The translations under genes and the position numbers were made by a program. Below the pieces are notes generated by a model, which searched no databases, had not been told where the DNA came from, and worked only from the letters and a program-made list of their open reading frames with translations. Positions 34,491-45,332 of a stretch of 64,000 bases of DNA are shown in pieces (within the stretch, counting starts at the first letter, position 1; each line of letters starts with the position of its first letter). This DNA is from Arctopsyche grandis (Eukaryota > Arthropoda > Insecta > Trichoptera > Hydropsychidae), in assembly GCF_051622035.1 (NCBI RefSeq), contig NC_135356.1:26876839-26940838 (forward strand), written 5' to 3'.

Positions 34491-34794
34491 ATGAGCTTGA
34501 AGGAATCTTTCGAAAATTGGTGTTCTTCGGTACAAGCTGGTGCATTGTCTCTAGATCCAGGCTCACCTTCATCTTCATCGATGCCTCGCCGTACTAACAA
34601 GCCGCTTACGGAGAAGAAACGCAGAGCCAGGATCAATCGCAGCCTCACCGATCTGAAGAGCATCCTTTTGGCTGAGAGACGTCCTGATTCGATGCTGGGC
34701 GGCCGTTGCCATAAGCAAACCAAGCTTGAGAAGGCCGACATCCTGGAGATGACCGTCAGGCATTTCCACATGCTGCGCGTGTTCGAGAGTAGCG
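34491..34794 (+). CDS. HES-family bHLH-Orange repressor, first coding exon (residues 1-101, bHLH)
   Basis: This encodes the DNA-binding half of a nuclear Hairy/E(spl)-type repressor. The acceptor is 'tttttttatttgtatag' ending at 34482; ATG 34491 is the first start after it, and residue 31 is the next Met. The basic region is about residues 33-47 (RRTNKPLTEKKRRARIN), with the HES-hallmark Pro at 38. Helix 1 runs to about 60 (SLTDLKSILL) and helix 2 reads TKLEKADILEMTVRHFHML (78-95). The loop is about 6 residues longer than in Hairy/Deadpan-type proteins and contains ERRPDSMLGGRCHKQ. The exon ends after one base of codon 102 at donor 'agcg|gtaatt', phase-matching the acceptor at 45332. Known family role: binds N- or E-box DNA as a dimer and recruits Groucho. 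Which HES orthologue this is I cannot say. Confidence 0.93.
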
Positions 34795-34859
34795 GTAATT
34801 ATGTTTTGAATTTCGTCATTTGAATACACTGCGCTGTTTATTTGATATACATATGTACA

Positions 34860-35060
34860 TAATTTCGCTTGCGGATTTTATCAAGCGCGGCGCCCTTGTG
34901 TGTTTATCTGCTTGCCGATTAAAGCGAATGCTGATTTGTAGTTTTATAAACATTTTTTTATAAACAATGTGTCAATGTGTATGTACATACATACATACCG
35001 GAGTGAAAAATGCAAATCATATCTTTTAATGCGAGTTATTATGACGCATTCACTTATAAA
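34860..35060 (+). other. HES second intron, start: no feature
   Basis: AT-rich sequence after the donor at 34795; nothing recognised before the foldback cluster. Confidence 0.4.
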
Positions 35061-35780
35061 TCAATTTTGTCATCAGTAAAGAGCGGACCGTTCTGTAGTA
35101 CAAAACTAGAGAGCAAAAAAAGGTTCACCATAAAAATTAAGAATGCACGGCGAACAATGATAACAATGAACGGCGCAAAGTGGCTCTGGTCTCTAGTCAT
35201 CAGTAAGATTAAGCGCTAGGGTGCTATTTTCCAGGAAAGAGGGTTTGCCTCTTGTCAACCTTCAAAGCTAGAGAGCAAATAAAGGTTCACAATAGAAATT
35301 CACAATAGGCTTTCCTGGAAAATGGCACCCTAGCACCTATCCTTAGTCATCAGTTAAGAGCGGCGGTCGAGTTGCCGCCATAAAATAACAATAGACATCT
35401 CCATTGTCAGAAAAAGCAGAAGAGTAAAAAAAAAGGTTGACAATAGTGAACCTATTTATTTCAGCCGTCGGGCAACCTAACCGCCGTCCCTTAGTCATCA
35501 GTAAAGGGCGGCGGTCAAGTATCCATTGCCCACAAAAAATGGTTCACTATTGTTAATTACTATTGTCCTACAAAGCAAGAGCAAAAAAAAGGTTGACCAT
35601 AGTGAGCCATTTTTGTGGGCAATGGAAGCTTGACCGCCGCCCTTTAGTCATACAAGGACCGGCGTTTACTATTGTCAACCTTTTTTTTTGGTCTCCTGCT
35701 GTCTCGGATAATGGAGAGGTCTACTGTTATTTTATAGTGGCAACTCGACCGACGATCTCTAGTCATCAGTTTATTCGTCT
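35060..35780. mobile_element. Nested cluster of foldback elements
   Basis: Several hairpins share arms with the string 'tagtcatcagtaa' and 'gagcaaaaaaaggttSacMatagtga'. Outer pair: 35340-35450 against 35655-35775 (TAGTCATCAG, GCGGTCGAGTTGCC, 'ataaaataacaatagac'). Inner pair: 'AAAGGGCGGCGGTCAAG' (35503) and 'tggttcactattg' against 35600-35645, both bordered by AGTCAT. A separate pair at 35213-35239/35310-35336 (GCTAGGGTGCYATTTTCCAG) and a half unit at 35070-35205. All lie in the HES second intron. Confidence 0.75.
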
Positions 35781-36640
35781 CTGTTTTGATCAATTTTCAT
35801 CCATATCATCTCACACATTTTCCTAACTTGGTCTACCCATTTTCATTGCGGTCTTCATTTTACCCTTTTAAATTTTCTCAGGTATCATTCTAGCACTTCT
35901 TTTGTCCATTTTTCGTTCATTATTAGTTCAATCTCTTCACTCTATCCACTCTATCCACTATATCCACTACTCTTGTCAGACGAGAGGGGGGGGAGAGGCA
36001 GGGTAAAATTCCAGGGCCCAGTTTCGGAAATCATACCTGTTATTTATTTATTTATTTTTAATACACATATATCAGTGTCTTCACAGGTTACCCCAATATA
36101 AAACCATACTGTCTTATTCAATTATTTAAAAAAAATAGCAACCAACATATAGGTATTTTTCTAATAGTTTTTAGATCTTTTTTTAAGTTAGGGCCCGGAA
36201 TTTCTCTCAGCGGCCCTGGTCATACTTCTTACCCACGTATTCCTCGTTATGCCAAACATGTAGCGTTCTATACTTCTTTGAGTGAATTGTACTTTATATA
36301 GCAGCTTAGCGTTCAATGTCCAAATTTTTCTAATTTCATACACCCATCTTCTCTGTTGTCTTTCTTGCACCCTTTTACATTCTATCAGGTACCATTCGAA
36401 CACTTCTTTCGTTCATCTACCGTCCGTTCTTCTTACTACGGTACACGCCCATTGACTTTTCAATTTATTTACTCTCATCAACACATCAACCACCTTTCTC
36501 ATACTTCTAACCCACGTATTCCGTTTTCTATCATTTAAGTTAACAATTACAATAATTTGTTTTCTTTCTTCCGTTTGCCGCTTCTTAAAATGTGCCGCCC
36601 TTAGGCGCCGCCTTATTTGCCTATGCTCACGGGATTTTCC
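35765..36640 (-). pseudogene. Rearranged LINE ORF2 3' fragments
   Basis: On the minus strand, 36646-36413 reads NDRKRNTWVRSMRKVVDVLMRVNKLKSQWA and then TKEVFEWYLIECKRVQERQQRRWVYEIRKI. This is the LINE tail with consensus 'RNTxxRxxTKxxDVxxxVxxLKWxWAGH...RWTKxxxEW...RGRPxxRWxDEI'. It is followed by LLYKVQFTQRSIERYMFGITRNTWVRSMTRA, which in an intact LINE lies before that block, so the two pieces are out of order. A further piece (35765-35935) repeats the tail. At 36036-36112 a minus-strand LINE 3' UTR signature (AGTGTCTTCACAGGTTACCCC) is embedded. Same family as 30775-31745. Confidence 0.7.
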
Positions 36641-36649
36641 TGCCAACGA

Positions 36650-37330
36650 TGAACGTAGTGGATAACTTGCGTCGTTAAATCAAGAGAATGTTAAACAAAT
36701 ATTAGATAGATAGTCGAGGAAGTTTTCAACAACTTTTAAAATCAAAATAACGGCTGGATCAGGAAAAATATGATGATTTTCTGAATAGATCGCTTTCGCA
36801 ATGCCCGTTGTTGGCGTTGACGAATTTTTGGAAAATTTGCGACTTTTAATTCTAGTTAATCAGTCAAAACTCATCATCGATCCAATTAAACTGCAATATG
36901 TGACTATTGAACGTTAATTTTCTTTAAAAATAGTAATAAAAACTATTCTAAAAAAAAAGATATATGAAAAAAGGCCACTTTTATATAATTTTTGTCGATA
37001 TTGGGTAATAAGACATTGTTTAAAATCGATGAAAGTTTTCAACTAGCATTCTTTTGATATGACGTAAGTTTTCCTCTGGGTCCATCGAGGGAAATCCAAA
37101 GCTCACATTTTTCGCTTCGCCTAATGTATAATATTATACATATGTACATACATACACATTATGTACATTCATTCAAATTATAGAATGCGCGTTGCAACGT
37201 TTAATGTATTAAACAAACTTAATTTGAGTTATTAATCAAGTTTTGTTCCTGCTTTCATATTCTATCATACCACATTGATTAAAATGACATCCCACTTTTA
37301 AACAATACAATGTTCAAAAGTTATGTTCTA
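36650..37330. other. HES second intron: no gene seen
   Basis: AT-rich; no element ends recognised. Confidence 0.4.
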
Positions 37331-37331
37331 T

Positions 37332-38166
37332 CTAGGGATTGCATTAATTGTAATGTAAATTGGAAAATTATCAAAAAATATTTTATCGCGAATAAAGTAC
37401 ATATTTATGTACATATGCAGGTATTTTATTGCATCAAAAATCGATGCAAATGGCGTATTGTGGACTAGACAGTGTGTAATTTGTTTATTTTTATTATTAT
37501 GTGTCCAAAATGACTAAAATTTTGAGCGAGATGAATATGCAAGACAGTAAACTCATCATATTTCTCTTTTGTTACAGGTCTTCAAGTCTTGTACAATGGT
37601 AACTTATTAATAATAACTCAATGTAATATGTCGAGTTCGGCTAAGGTTCGGTGCAATTGTAAATAGTAAACCGTTCTAATAGACCGTTCTATTAGTGTTT
37701 AAAGCGAGAGAGCAAAAAAGTATGGTTTTTCCATGTAAAATAGTACCTCCTTTTTTGTGAACATTGCACCGATAATTGGCCATTCTTTAGTAATAAGTTG
37801 TAATCAAAATGCCTTCCGGTAGTTTAAATGTTCTCTTGTCGCACCGCTGATGCATTCGTCAGAGTGGCTACACTGCTGCATGCCTAAGAGTGGCAACACA
37901 GACCAACCAAGTCGTAATTAATGCAATCAGAGGGTTGTTTCAAATATGATCATTAATTATTACTAATGGACTTACATGTATGACATTCATCTGAGATTTG
38001 TTTTTAAATATCTATGTATGTAGGTCATCGTTTTTAGAAAAAGTTAGCACATAAAGTTATCTAATCTAATCCACGTACTTTTTTCATTTACCGATACATC
38101 GGTAATTTGAGAAATTATTTACCGTTTACCGTTAAACGAAATTTGACGGCAAAGTGCAATCCCTAG
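37332..38166. mobile_element. DNA-transposon-like element with perfect 12 bp terminal inverted repeats
   Basis: It starts CTAGGGATTGCA (37332-37343) and ends TGCAATCCCTAG (38155-38166). The right sub-terminal part has CCGATACATCGGTAAT and TTTACCGTTTACCG, as in the fragment at 1050-1218. Flanking 8-mers match only partly, so the superfamily (hAT-like by terminus) is tentative. A foldback-family copy (about 37600-37795; 'agcgagagagcaaaaaag') is nested inside. No transposase. Confidence 0.5.
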
Positions 38167-38693
38167 TTTCATTATATTTAATTTCAAATCGCGTATCAAT
38201 TCCTTTCCAAAACCACCCATTGAGATTTTCAATGTTTTTTGCAACATTCATTTTAAATTTTGCATTGCATTTTTGGTTATATTTTTCATTAGTTAGAGCC
38301 AGTGGCGTAGCGTTAATTTCAAGCGCCCCCCTGCAAAATATTTTAAGGCGCCCCTTAAAATATTTTTATTATTATTTAATATAATATATTCATATTATTT
38401 TCTTACCGCCGAATAAATTTCCAAAATAATAGTTCATGTCTTTTTTATGGCAAACACTTTCTAACAAAATATTTTGTTGAAATTCATATTATTTGTCCTC
38501 TCATGTTCAATTCTTATCAGCTCTTATCCTTTTAATCGATGTTGTGACATAGTTGATGTAATTTTAATAAGTTTCAATTTCAAACGAAATAATTTGTAAT
38601 AAGTTTCAACTTCGGGAACGAGCTCTCCGCAGTGACTACGGTTACCGGAAGTGTGAGGAACAAGATGATTGAAATGACGAATTTATAGAATAA

Positions 38694-39405
38694 TTACAAA
38701 TGAAGACCTTTTCCAAATGAAGAACACTGTCGATCTTCTTTATTTTTACAAGGTTTATTTTCTTTTAAGCACGAACGGAAATCAAGCACTTGATTAGACA
38801 ATGATTTGTCAAAATCATTGACATATTGGTCGGTTAGAGATTTGGCTTCACAATATATGTACATACATACATACACAATATACATATGTATATGTATGTT
38901 AATCGTTATCTGATAATTCAACGACATTTTTGCTTTGCAGGAAAGTGAACTTTGAAACAATATCATTAAATGACGTGAAAGGTTACTTTTACTTAATATG
39001 GCACTATGTATGTAAAAGGTAACTTTTACATAGTGCCATATTAAAAATTATTTAAAAATTGGTCCTGGTATTGTGAATCATGACTAAGTTCATCAAAGTG
39101 CTTTTAGACAAGAGATTAATGATTCCATGTCAATTTTGGCTTCAACCCTCATTTAGTTGCAATATTTGTTGAAATTTTTACCAATTCTTCAAATTTACTT
39201 CAGAAATTAATGATCCCGTCAAATGTATTTCTAATCATTTACTGAGCACTGATAACATCGGCGTTTTTTGATTGAAGTACTTTACAACGTTGGGAGGCCA
39301 AAGAATTTGATCAAAAAGCAGGAGTATGTGATTGTACATCTTTTCTTTTACTTTTTAAAATTATTTCTGTAAGACATTTTAAAACATCTGCACATATATA
39401 CATAC
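38694..39405 (-). pseudogene. hAT transposase relic (ZMYM/THAP-associated type)
   Basis: On the minus strand, from about 39405 downward, pieces in shifting frames read CLTEIILKSKRKDVQSHTP, LASQRCKVLQSKNADVISAQ, MIRNTFDGIINF, SKFEELVKISTNIATK, KHFDELSHDSQYQD and, at 38849-38694, SLTDQYVNDFDKSLSNQVLDFRSCL. These match the central-to-C-terminal part of the hAT clade in which 'LSxRWxxLQSxxxDIxSAxxxIxxT' precedes 'KRxFDE' and 'YxxDFxxxFxxELxxFK'. A separate 52 bp palindrome at about 38994-39045 interrupts the coding order. No C-terminal dimerisation motif was found. Confidence 0.65.
38994..39045. repeat. About 52 bp palindrome
   Basis: 'ttaatatggcactatgta' and its complement 'tacatagtgccatattaa' lie around 'tgtaaaaggtaactttt'. 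It sits inside the hAT relic. Confidence 0.7.
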
Positions 39406-39969
39406 ATATGTATATGTATGTATCTCAAAGTGCTTTGATGGAATCTAATCTGGACGACCAACAAGTCGGGCACAATCTCTTTAAAGTAACTGATGATGAA
39501 TTTTCTTTAAAAACTTCCCACCTGTTGTGCATATAAGAGAGGTTTTTAAAAAATTAGGTACAAAGAAATTACAGACAAAATTTAAAAATTAGTGAAAAAG
39601 GCGCTTTGCGGCGCCCCCCAAGTCTTCGGGCGCGGTCGCTACGCCACTGGTTACAGTCTTTGCGTGCATTATTTGTTTGTACATATTTTGGAAATCATTT
39701 GGCAAACTAATTTTTCTATGTTTTTACAACGCATCTTTTAATAAACTGACCATTATATCCCGCATTTTTTTCTGTCTACTGTATGCAATATATGCAGTAA
39801 ACACTGAAATTGATATAGCTACATTTACAGTTAGTACAATTGGGGATATCTAATCGATATCTGGCACACTGAGTTTATGGGGTGATTTAAATATGTATGA
39901 TATGTTAAATAGGTATACTTACACTAACAAGAATCGCCTTCATACCTGAAATGTCTTTTGACTTCTGGT

Positions 39970-40035
39970 ACACTTTGTGGGGGTGGGGGCTAGGGGGTGG
40001 GGGGGTAGGGGGTAGGGAGTCGGAGTGGGTGGTAG
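39970..40035 (+). repeat. G-run tract on the + strand
   Basis: At least six runs of 4-7 G separated by short T/CTA spacers (TGGGGGTGGGGGCTAGGGGG, then more). Four or more such runs meet the usual G-quadruplex pattern. No gene context other than the HES intron. Confidence 0.7.
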
Positions 40036-40275
40036 TTAGTTTCCCTTCACGCGTAAACAGGAAAAATATCGAGAAAATGTTTCTCATTACACTCCGGCGA
40101 TTTAATTGGACTCAAGTAAATGATTCGTGTATAGTCGCTTTTAAACGAAATTAACTGAAATTCCCTTATCATAACAATGCACAATGAAGCATCTTCCTTT
40201 TTTTTATTTTCCGCTTCCGTTTCCACCTTAATGCAAACGTGTGAAAGTCGCAAACATTTGATACATGGAGTCACA

Positions 40276-40402
40276 AATATCAAAATCGGCAGCACTACAG
40301 ATGTACTCAGAAAAATACTTTTTCAATCGAGTACAGCTCATGGGATCGAACCCGGCGCCTCTCGGCGCTAGGCAGAAGCTTAACTACCGAGCTATGCTGC
40401 TG
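40276..40402 (-). mobile_element. tRNA-derived SINE
   Basis: On the minus strand, 40402-40334 reads as a tRNA-like head: A box TAGCTCGGTAGTTAAGC, then CGCCGAGAGGCGCCGGGTTCGATCC with a B box GGTTCGATCC (complement at 40343-40352) at normal spacing. A tRNA-unrelated body ('gagctgtactcgattgaaaaa', 'ttctgagtacatctgtagtgctgc') continues to about 40276. The head does not close into a full acceptor stem, so it is not called as a functional tRNA. Confidence 0.65.
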
Positions 40403-40599
40403 GCTATTCGCCGTTACATATTTTTTACTTTATCTATGTATGTAGTAACAATAGGAAGTATGTACTGCGACGAGGTACTGGTACTAGTAACTCGGAAGAA
40501 GTACTTTTACTCTAGAGAATCAAGATTTTTTTATAATTTTCCTGCGAAAGTTTTCAGTGTATTGAACTAAAATTTCATATCTAGAAGTTTTAGCTTAAT

Positions 40600-41570
40600 T
40601 AATACCAAGCATCATAATATTTAGATAAGATCCATAAGCCGACCCGTCAGCAATGCTGACGTTTTAAGCAAAATAAATAATGTTGAAAACACGAGCGATT
40701 TTCAAGCTCGAACATGTTTAAAATGTACCTTTTAAAATGACCTATAACAGCCAGACTTCTCATGTTTGAATTTTTAAGTTCAAATTTCGATTTATTGTTT
40801 ATCGTAAAACATAAATAACAATAAATGTCATTGGCGAGCGCATACTTCCACGAAATTTTTTGACTTGTACTTTCAAGTTTAGTACAAGCTCCGTCTAACG
40901 ACTCTAAAGTCGAAAACCCACAAAAGGACAGGCAGCACGTGTTATTTTTAGATAGTTTTGCACGTTAAAAACGCTAGCATGCATAGTCTATGTTATGGCA
41001 CCCACGCTAAAATCCTTGTGTTGACGTAGGTTTGACAGTGATCGATAACGATGATTCCCATATTTGAAGAAATGTAGGATAAACTTGTCGAAAAAAAATA
41101 ATCCGTGCAGATTTCACAGCGGGATGCCAAGAACGTGCTGATGCTGTTCGCTTCAGTGTGTTTTCGCCCTATCACATTGTATTTCATACACTTTCTAAGA
41201 ATTACACGTGTTGTTCTAGGCCAGTTTAAAATACTCTTTGCCTTTATGTACATATATTGTTTCAGTTGCACGTCTATTTTAATGTTAGTAAAGTTCTATT
41301 ATCCGGCTCGCACCTTGGCCAACATCTCCCCCGACGTTTTTGTTTTCAAATCTAAATTTATATTTTCATTATACATACATACATACATACATATGTATAG
41401 GTTTATAACAACATTATTTATTTACAGGGCCATTTATTCATTTCAAATAATATTTTGATTTTCATTTGATACTTTCGCCGCGAGGGATCTCACTCGTTCA
41501 TCATCTGCTGTAAGATGTTGACTTTTGAGCCAAAATTTAACGAATGGTGTATCTATGTATATCATACATA
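40600..41570. other. HES second intron: one small repeat
   Basis: 40905-41005 is related to the small insertion at 31030-31145. Otherwise no recognisable elements; the frame at 41105-41458 is hydrophobic with AT-rich composition and no motif. Confidence 0.4.
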
Positions 41571-41674
41571 GGATCCCACAAAGTCAGCGGCAAACCTGAT
41601 CAAATTAATGATCATTGGGTCCGATATGTGCCTATACTTAGTCCGCTGTAGGGAGAGACTTAATGTCGTTCAAA

Positions 41675-41782
41675 CGCTCATGCTATCTCTTTCACTGCCT
41701 CTCGACCAATAGCAGTTCATGCAGAACATTGTACACGGAAAATGCTATTGGTCGAAATGTGGAGAAAAGGATAGCATGTGTG
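41675..41782. repeat. About 37 bp inverted repeat (possible MITE)
   Basis: 'tcatgctatctctttcactg' with 'ctctcgaccaatagca' (41678-41714) pairs with 'tgctattggtcgaaatgtgg' and 'agaaaaggatagcatg' (41742-41777) around a ~27 nt centre. Paired bases outside are few. No target duplication seen. Confidence 0.6.
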
Positions 41783-41789
41783 TTTTACC

Positions 41790-43325
41790 TACATAAGTGT
41801 CATCCTACACCGGATGGTCAATAGTTCTTAAAATCTCCCTTTTTTCTGAACAAATTAAATTCATGAGCAAAAATCCTCATACCCCCCTCTGCAGAGTTAA
41901 TTGCAATTCTATTAATACTATGTTTGGCTTTTGTAACTGTTTCAAGATGTTCATTGCGATTATTTCTTAAGATATTATCAATGGTTCGGTGATTATTCCG
42001 CAAAAATTGATCTAGCGCACGTCAAAATTTCAAAATCAATCAAAATTTATGAACGCAAAATATTGTACTGACAAGAACTTGAATGCCAGATCGCAATTTG
42101 CGCAATAATACGTTTACCATTATCAATATAATCTCTGAAATCAAGTGGGTGTAGTTGGTTTACGGGACAAGTACGCGTGTATGCGTGAGTTTCATGAAAG
42201 GAGCCGACGAAACCGTCTACTCCCACTCTTAATCTTAATGCTTTGGTACGAGTTCATTTTTTTCAAATCTATTTTTTGAGTCTCCGTTAACTCAGAGTTT
42301 ATGCCGTAAGGGCTACCGAAATTATTCTGTTCCAGAATTTTGGAACCAGCTCTACGAAATAAAATTATTTTAGCAACCGGCTGTATTCAGCCAATGTCAA
42401 CCCACATATAATAGGCTATTTACAGACTCCTTTTGATGACGCTTAAAAAACTGGAAAAATATTTTATTTGATGTTTTTGTGTTTGTTTAGGTCTTATTCA
42501 ATTTTTTTAGAATCCGTTATATTAATAGGGAATTAGACTTGATATTATATTTCAGCACTCTTTGTCTATGACCCACCAATTTTTCGGTTATTTCAATCAA
42601 TAACTGAGCTATTTTTAGTCGTTTATGTGCAATGTTAATAATATAGCACTGGTCGCTATCAATGCGCTTACGGCTGAATGCTGTTTATGTTTGGTTACGG
42701 TCTGCTTGACGTTCGAGGTTAGTCGACTTGTGAGCGCGCACGTTTGTTAAGGTTAATATCGTAGTTTTCACGACTTTTGATTTGTTTATCAATAAGCATT
42801 TTACATCTTCCAATTGAAATTGGTCTTAGTTTTTAGTTATCTAATGCTTGCGATTTTTACTCTGATTACTGCAATTTTATGATTCTTACTTGTACAATAT
42901 AAAAGTAAACTCGGAAATTTCAATAATAGCAGCCGACAGTATGTTACTCCTACTATTGCCAAGATTTTTAAGTTTCATCAGATCAATCTCTTCTTCTTGT
43001 CTTTGCCTCATTTCTGACCGTATTCAGTGCCGGTACTGGTTGCTTGGTCCGTTCATGTGCAAACCTATTTCTATTATTCAATTATTATTTTCACCACAAT
43101 TCAAAAGTCGAGTATAAAATTAACAAAATGATTTTAAGTCTTAAATTTTGTTAGTCTCTTATCTTATATCAGTAATGATAAAATGACAATAGCAGTAACA
43201 ACATATCTGCATATAATGTGTATTGGTGAATCTTAGCAAACTTGACCAAAACTATACGTTTGTTAGTAATTCAATATTCACATACTTTATTAATCAGCTC
43301 AATTTCTAACGATTCCGACTCCAAA
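41790..43325. other. HES second intron: no gene seen
   Basis: No repeats or coding motifs recognised. Confidence 0.35.
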
Positions 43326-43374
43326 GCCCTGATTTTAAACATTTCTTTCATTTGATTTTATTTGCATACAAATA

Positions 43375-43875
43375 TCAAACATTTTTGATAAATTTATAAT
43401 CTTCTTTCCACTCGTTCTTCTCATGCCTGCGTGTTGCATCTTTCCTGCTTTCTGACTTACATAATGCGTCCCGTCATGGTCTTGCAGCCCTTTCGACATC
43501 CGCAGCTTGCAATGACTCAACTACGGTTTGCCCTGACCTGCTCACTCTATATTGTTGACGAGCTTTTACCCTCAATGATTCCCAGAACGACCAATCTTTC
43601 CAAACTGTCCTGGTTTTCCCTCGCGATGTGCCCCAAGACTTGGAGGATGCGCCTTAAACAGTTGGATGATAGCATATCGCCAACCCTCAGCTCTTGCAGT
43701 CATTAGTTTGCTGTCCAGAGGATTCTAAGTATCAATCTCCAACACCTTAAAAGCGTCTCTGCCTTTTTCCTACTCGCACCGTCCATTTCTCCACCCCATA
43801 TTAAAATACAGGAAAGATTAAAGCTCGGAACAGACGCATTCTCGTCGACACGGTGATGTCCTGATCATTCTAAAT
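43375..43875 (-). pseudogene. LINE ORF2 C-terminal remnant (GHIAR type)
   Basis: The minus-strand frame reads RCWRLILRILWTAN, two stops, then LQELRVGDMLSSNCLRRI, LQVLGHIARENQDSLERLVV and LGIIEGKSS. After further breaks, QTVVESLQAADVERAAR and RHEKNEW follow. This matches the terminal region of LINE polymerases with the 'RxxSIL-xEL-xRLSxxxxxxxLxFxGHIxRRxxDSLExLVVxGxxEGxRxRGRxxxRWxDQ' pattern. The RT core is missing, so this is a 5'-truncated, inactive copy in the HES second intron. Confidence 0.75.
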
Positions 43876-43879
43876 TTTG

Positions 43880-45330
43880 ATCAGTTTCGACATTGAGCTT
43901 TTGCCATGCCAATCTACCTTTTAAATTTATAACGCGTATGTTTTATTTAAAGATCCCTCTTTGCACCCCCTTGCTGTGAAGCCTTTAAATCCACTACTAC
44001 AAGATTAAGACTATTAACTTTTGTAATTTATAAAATTGAAACCTCTTTCAGCTTCCAAACTGCTAATTGCGCTCTTTAAAATTGTATAAGGTCACTGAAT
44101 ATATTTCAATCACATGTATGTACGTTAGCACCAAAAAAATCACGAAACTCATTGTTATGAGTTTCTAATAGGATCGACCCCGATCGTGGTTATGAAAGTT
44201 TTGAGTTTGCTTTAATATTCCACAAAAAAAAAGACAAAGTTAGTTATGAAGTAGTTAAATATAGTTAAAATTAAGATGATGTTTTTTCTTTATACATAGG
44301 AATCTACTTGATTGGGTTAAGAAGTGCACGATGTCCTTGTTCAGCGGTAAATAAATTTTGTCTGATAATATGAATGCTATTTGATAATATGAATGCTATT
44401 TAATGGGGTCGAAATTTAAAAAAATATATACAGTTTAATAACTAACAAATATTTATATATTATATATATATATTTTTTTTTTTTTTTAATACATCCCATC
44501 CAAATATAATACAATTTATATAATAATTCTAATTGTAATGGATACATATGTATATATATAGTCGACATGTTAAATACAACATGTTGCTAATTTGAGTACA
44601 ATTACAAAGTTTCATTTGGAGGTAACCGTTGCTATTTGGATATAGGATACTTTTGCGGCATAATACCGGGTTGATGTGATGTGATGGGAGTAGCTTGTTG
44701 GACTCAACTTTGCCGATTTTAACCGTATACAAGTAGCGTTCCAAAATGGCGGCAGAGTTCGCTGAACTGGCGAGAATTTGATGAAATTCTAGCTATTATG
44801 TGTCAACCATGTTTACAAGTCATTTGGCCATCCAAGATATTCGCAATGTGTCAACTCGGTAAAAATCAAATAGTTGCATCCAATAACCTAAACCTATCCG
44901 AAAATAATCTTAACGAATTCATAAAGTTAATTAGCTAGTAGTGTATTGGTAGTTTTTTTTTTGCAAGTTTATTACTGTTTTATTTTTTGATATTTTATTT
45001 TTATTTTTTCATGTTTTATTTATATTATATTATTTATTTTTTACTATTTCATTTATTTTTATTTATTACTATGTTTTATGTTTTACTATGTTGTGTCTTC
45101 TTGTTATTGCTATTATTTAAGTTTAGCTATTTTCATATACTTTTCTGTTGTTATTTTATTGCATTTTTTTGTAACGAGTGAAAAACTCTTTGGGTCCATC
45201 AGCGTTGTGACTATTTGATTATTTTTAAATGTATACGTAATATATTTTATATGCATAGTAGAGGGCAAAGCGAACATATGTTCGTTTTGTATTGTATGTT
45301 TGTATTAAACGTTGAATTTCTCCACTTTTC
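43880..45330 (+). other. HES second intron, end: no other gene
   Basis: AT-rich. A 20 bp tandem TGATAATATGAATGCTATT-type pair at 44360-44400, and a pyrimidine/T-rich stretch at 44950-45180 that gives hydrophobic frames. The branch and pyrimidine tract 'gaatttctccacttttcag' precede the exon at 45333. Confidence 0.45.
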
Positions 45331-45332
45331 AG

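Larger units (their letters stand above)
38300..39649 (-). mobile_element. 1350 bp hAT-superfamily element, degenerate
   Basis: Termini CAGTGGCGTAGCG (38300) and CGCTACGCCACTG (to 39649) are perfect 13 bp inverted repeats. Sub-terminal sequence is rich in GGCGCCCC at both ends. Flanking octamers GTTAGAGC (38292-38299) and GTTACAGT (39650-39657) agree at 6 of 8 positions, as expected for an aged 8 bp target duplication. The transposase relic runs on the minus strand (38694-39405). Confidence 0.85.

Noticed and set aside
40334..40402. Functional tRNA gene on the minus strand
   Set aside because: Acceptor stem does not close and a SINE body follows; called SINE.
45215..45332. Extension of the WRPW exon upstream to ATG 45215
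   Set aside because: The first 39 codons are AT-biased and lie before a strong acceptor (45332) that joins in phase to the bHLH exon; they are intron.
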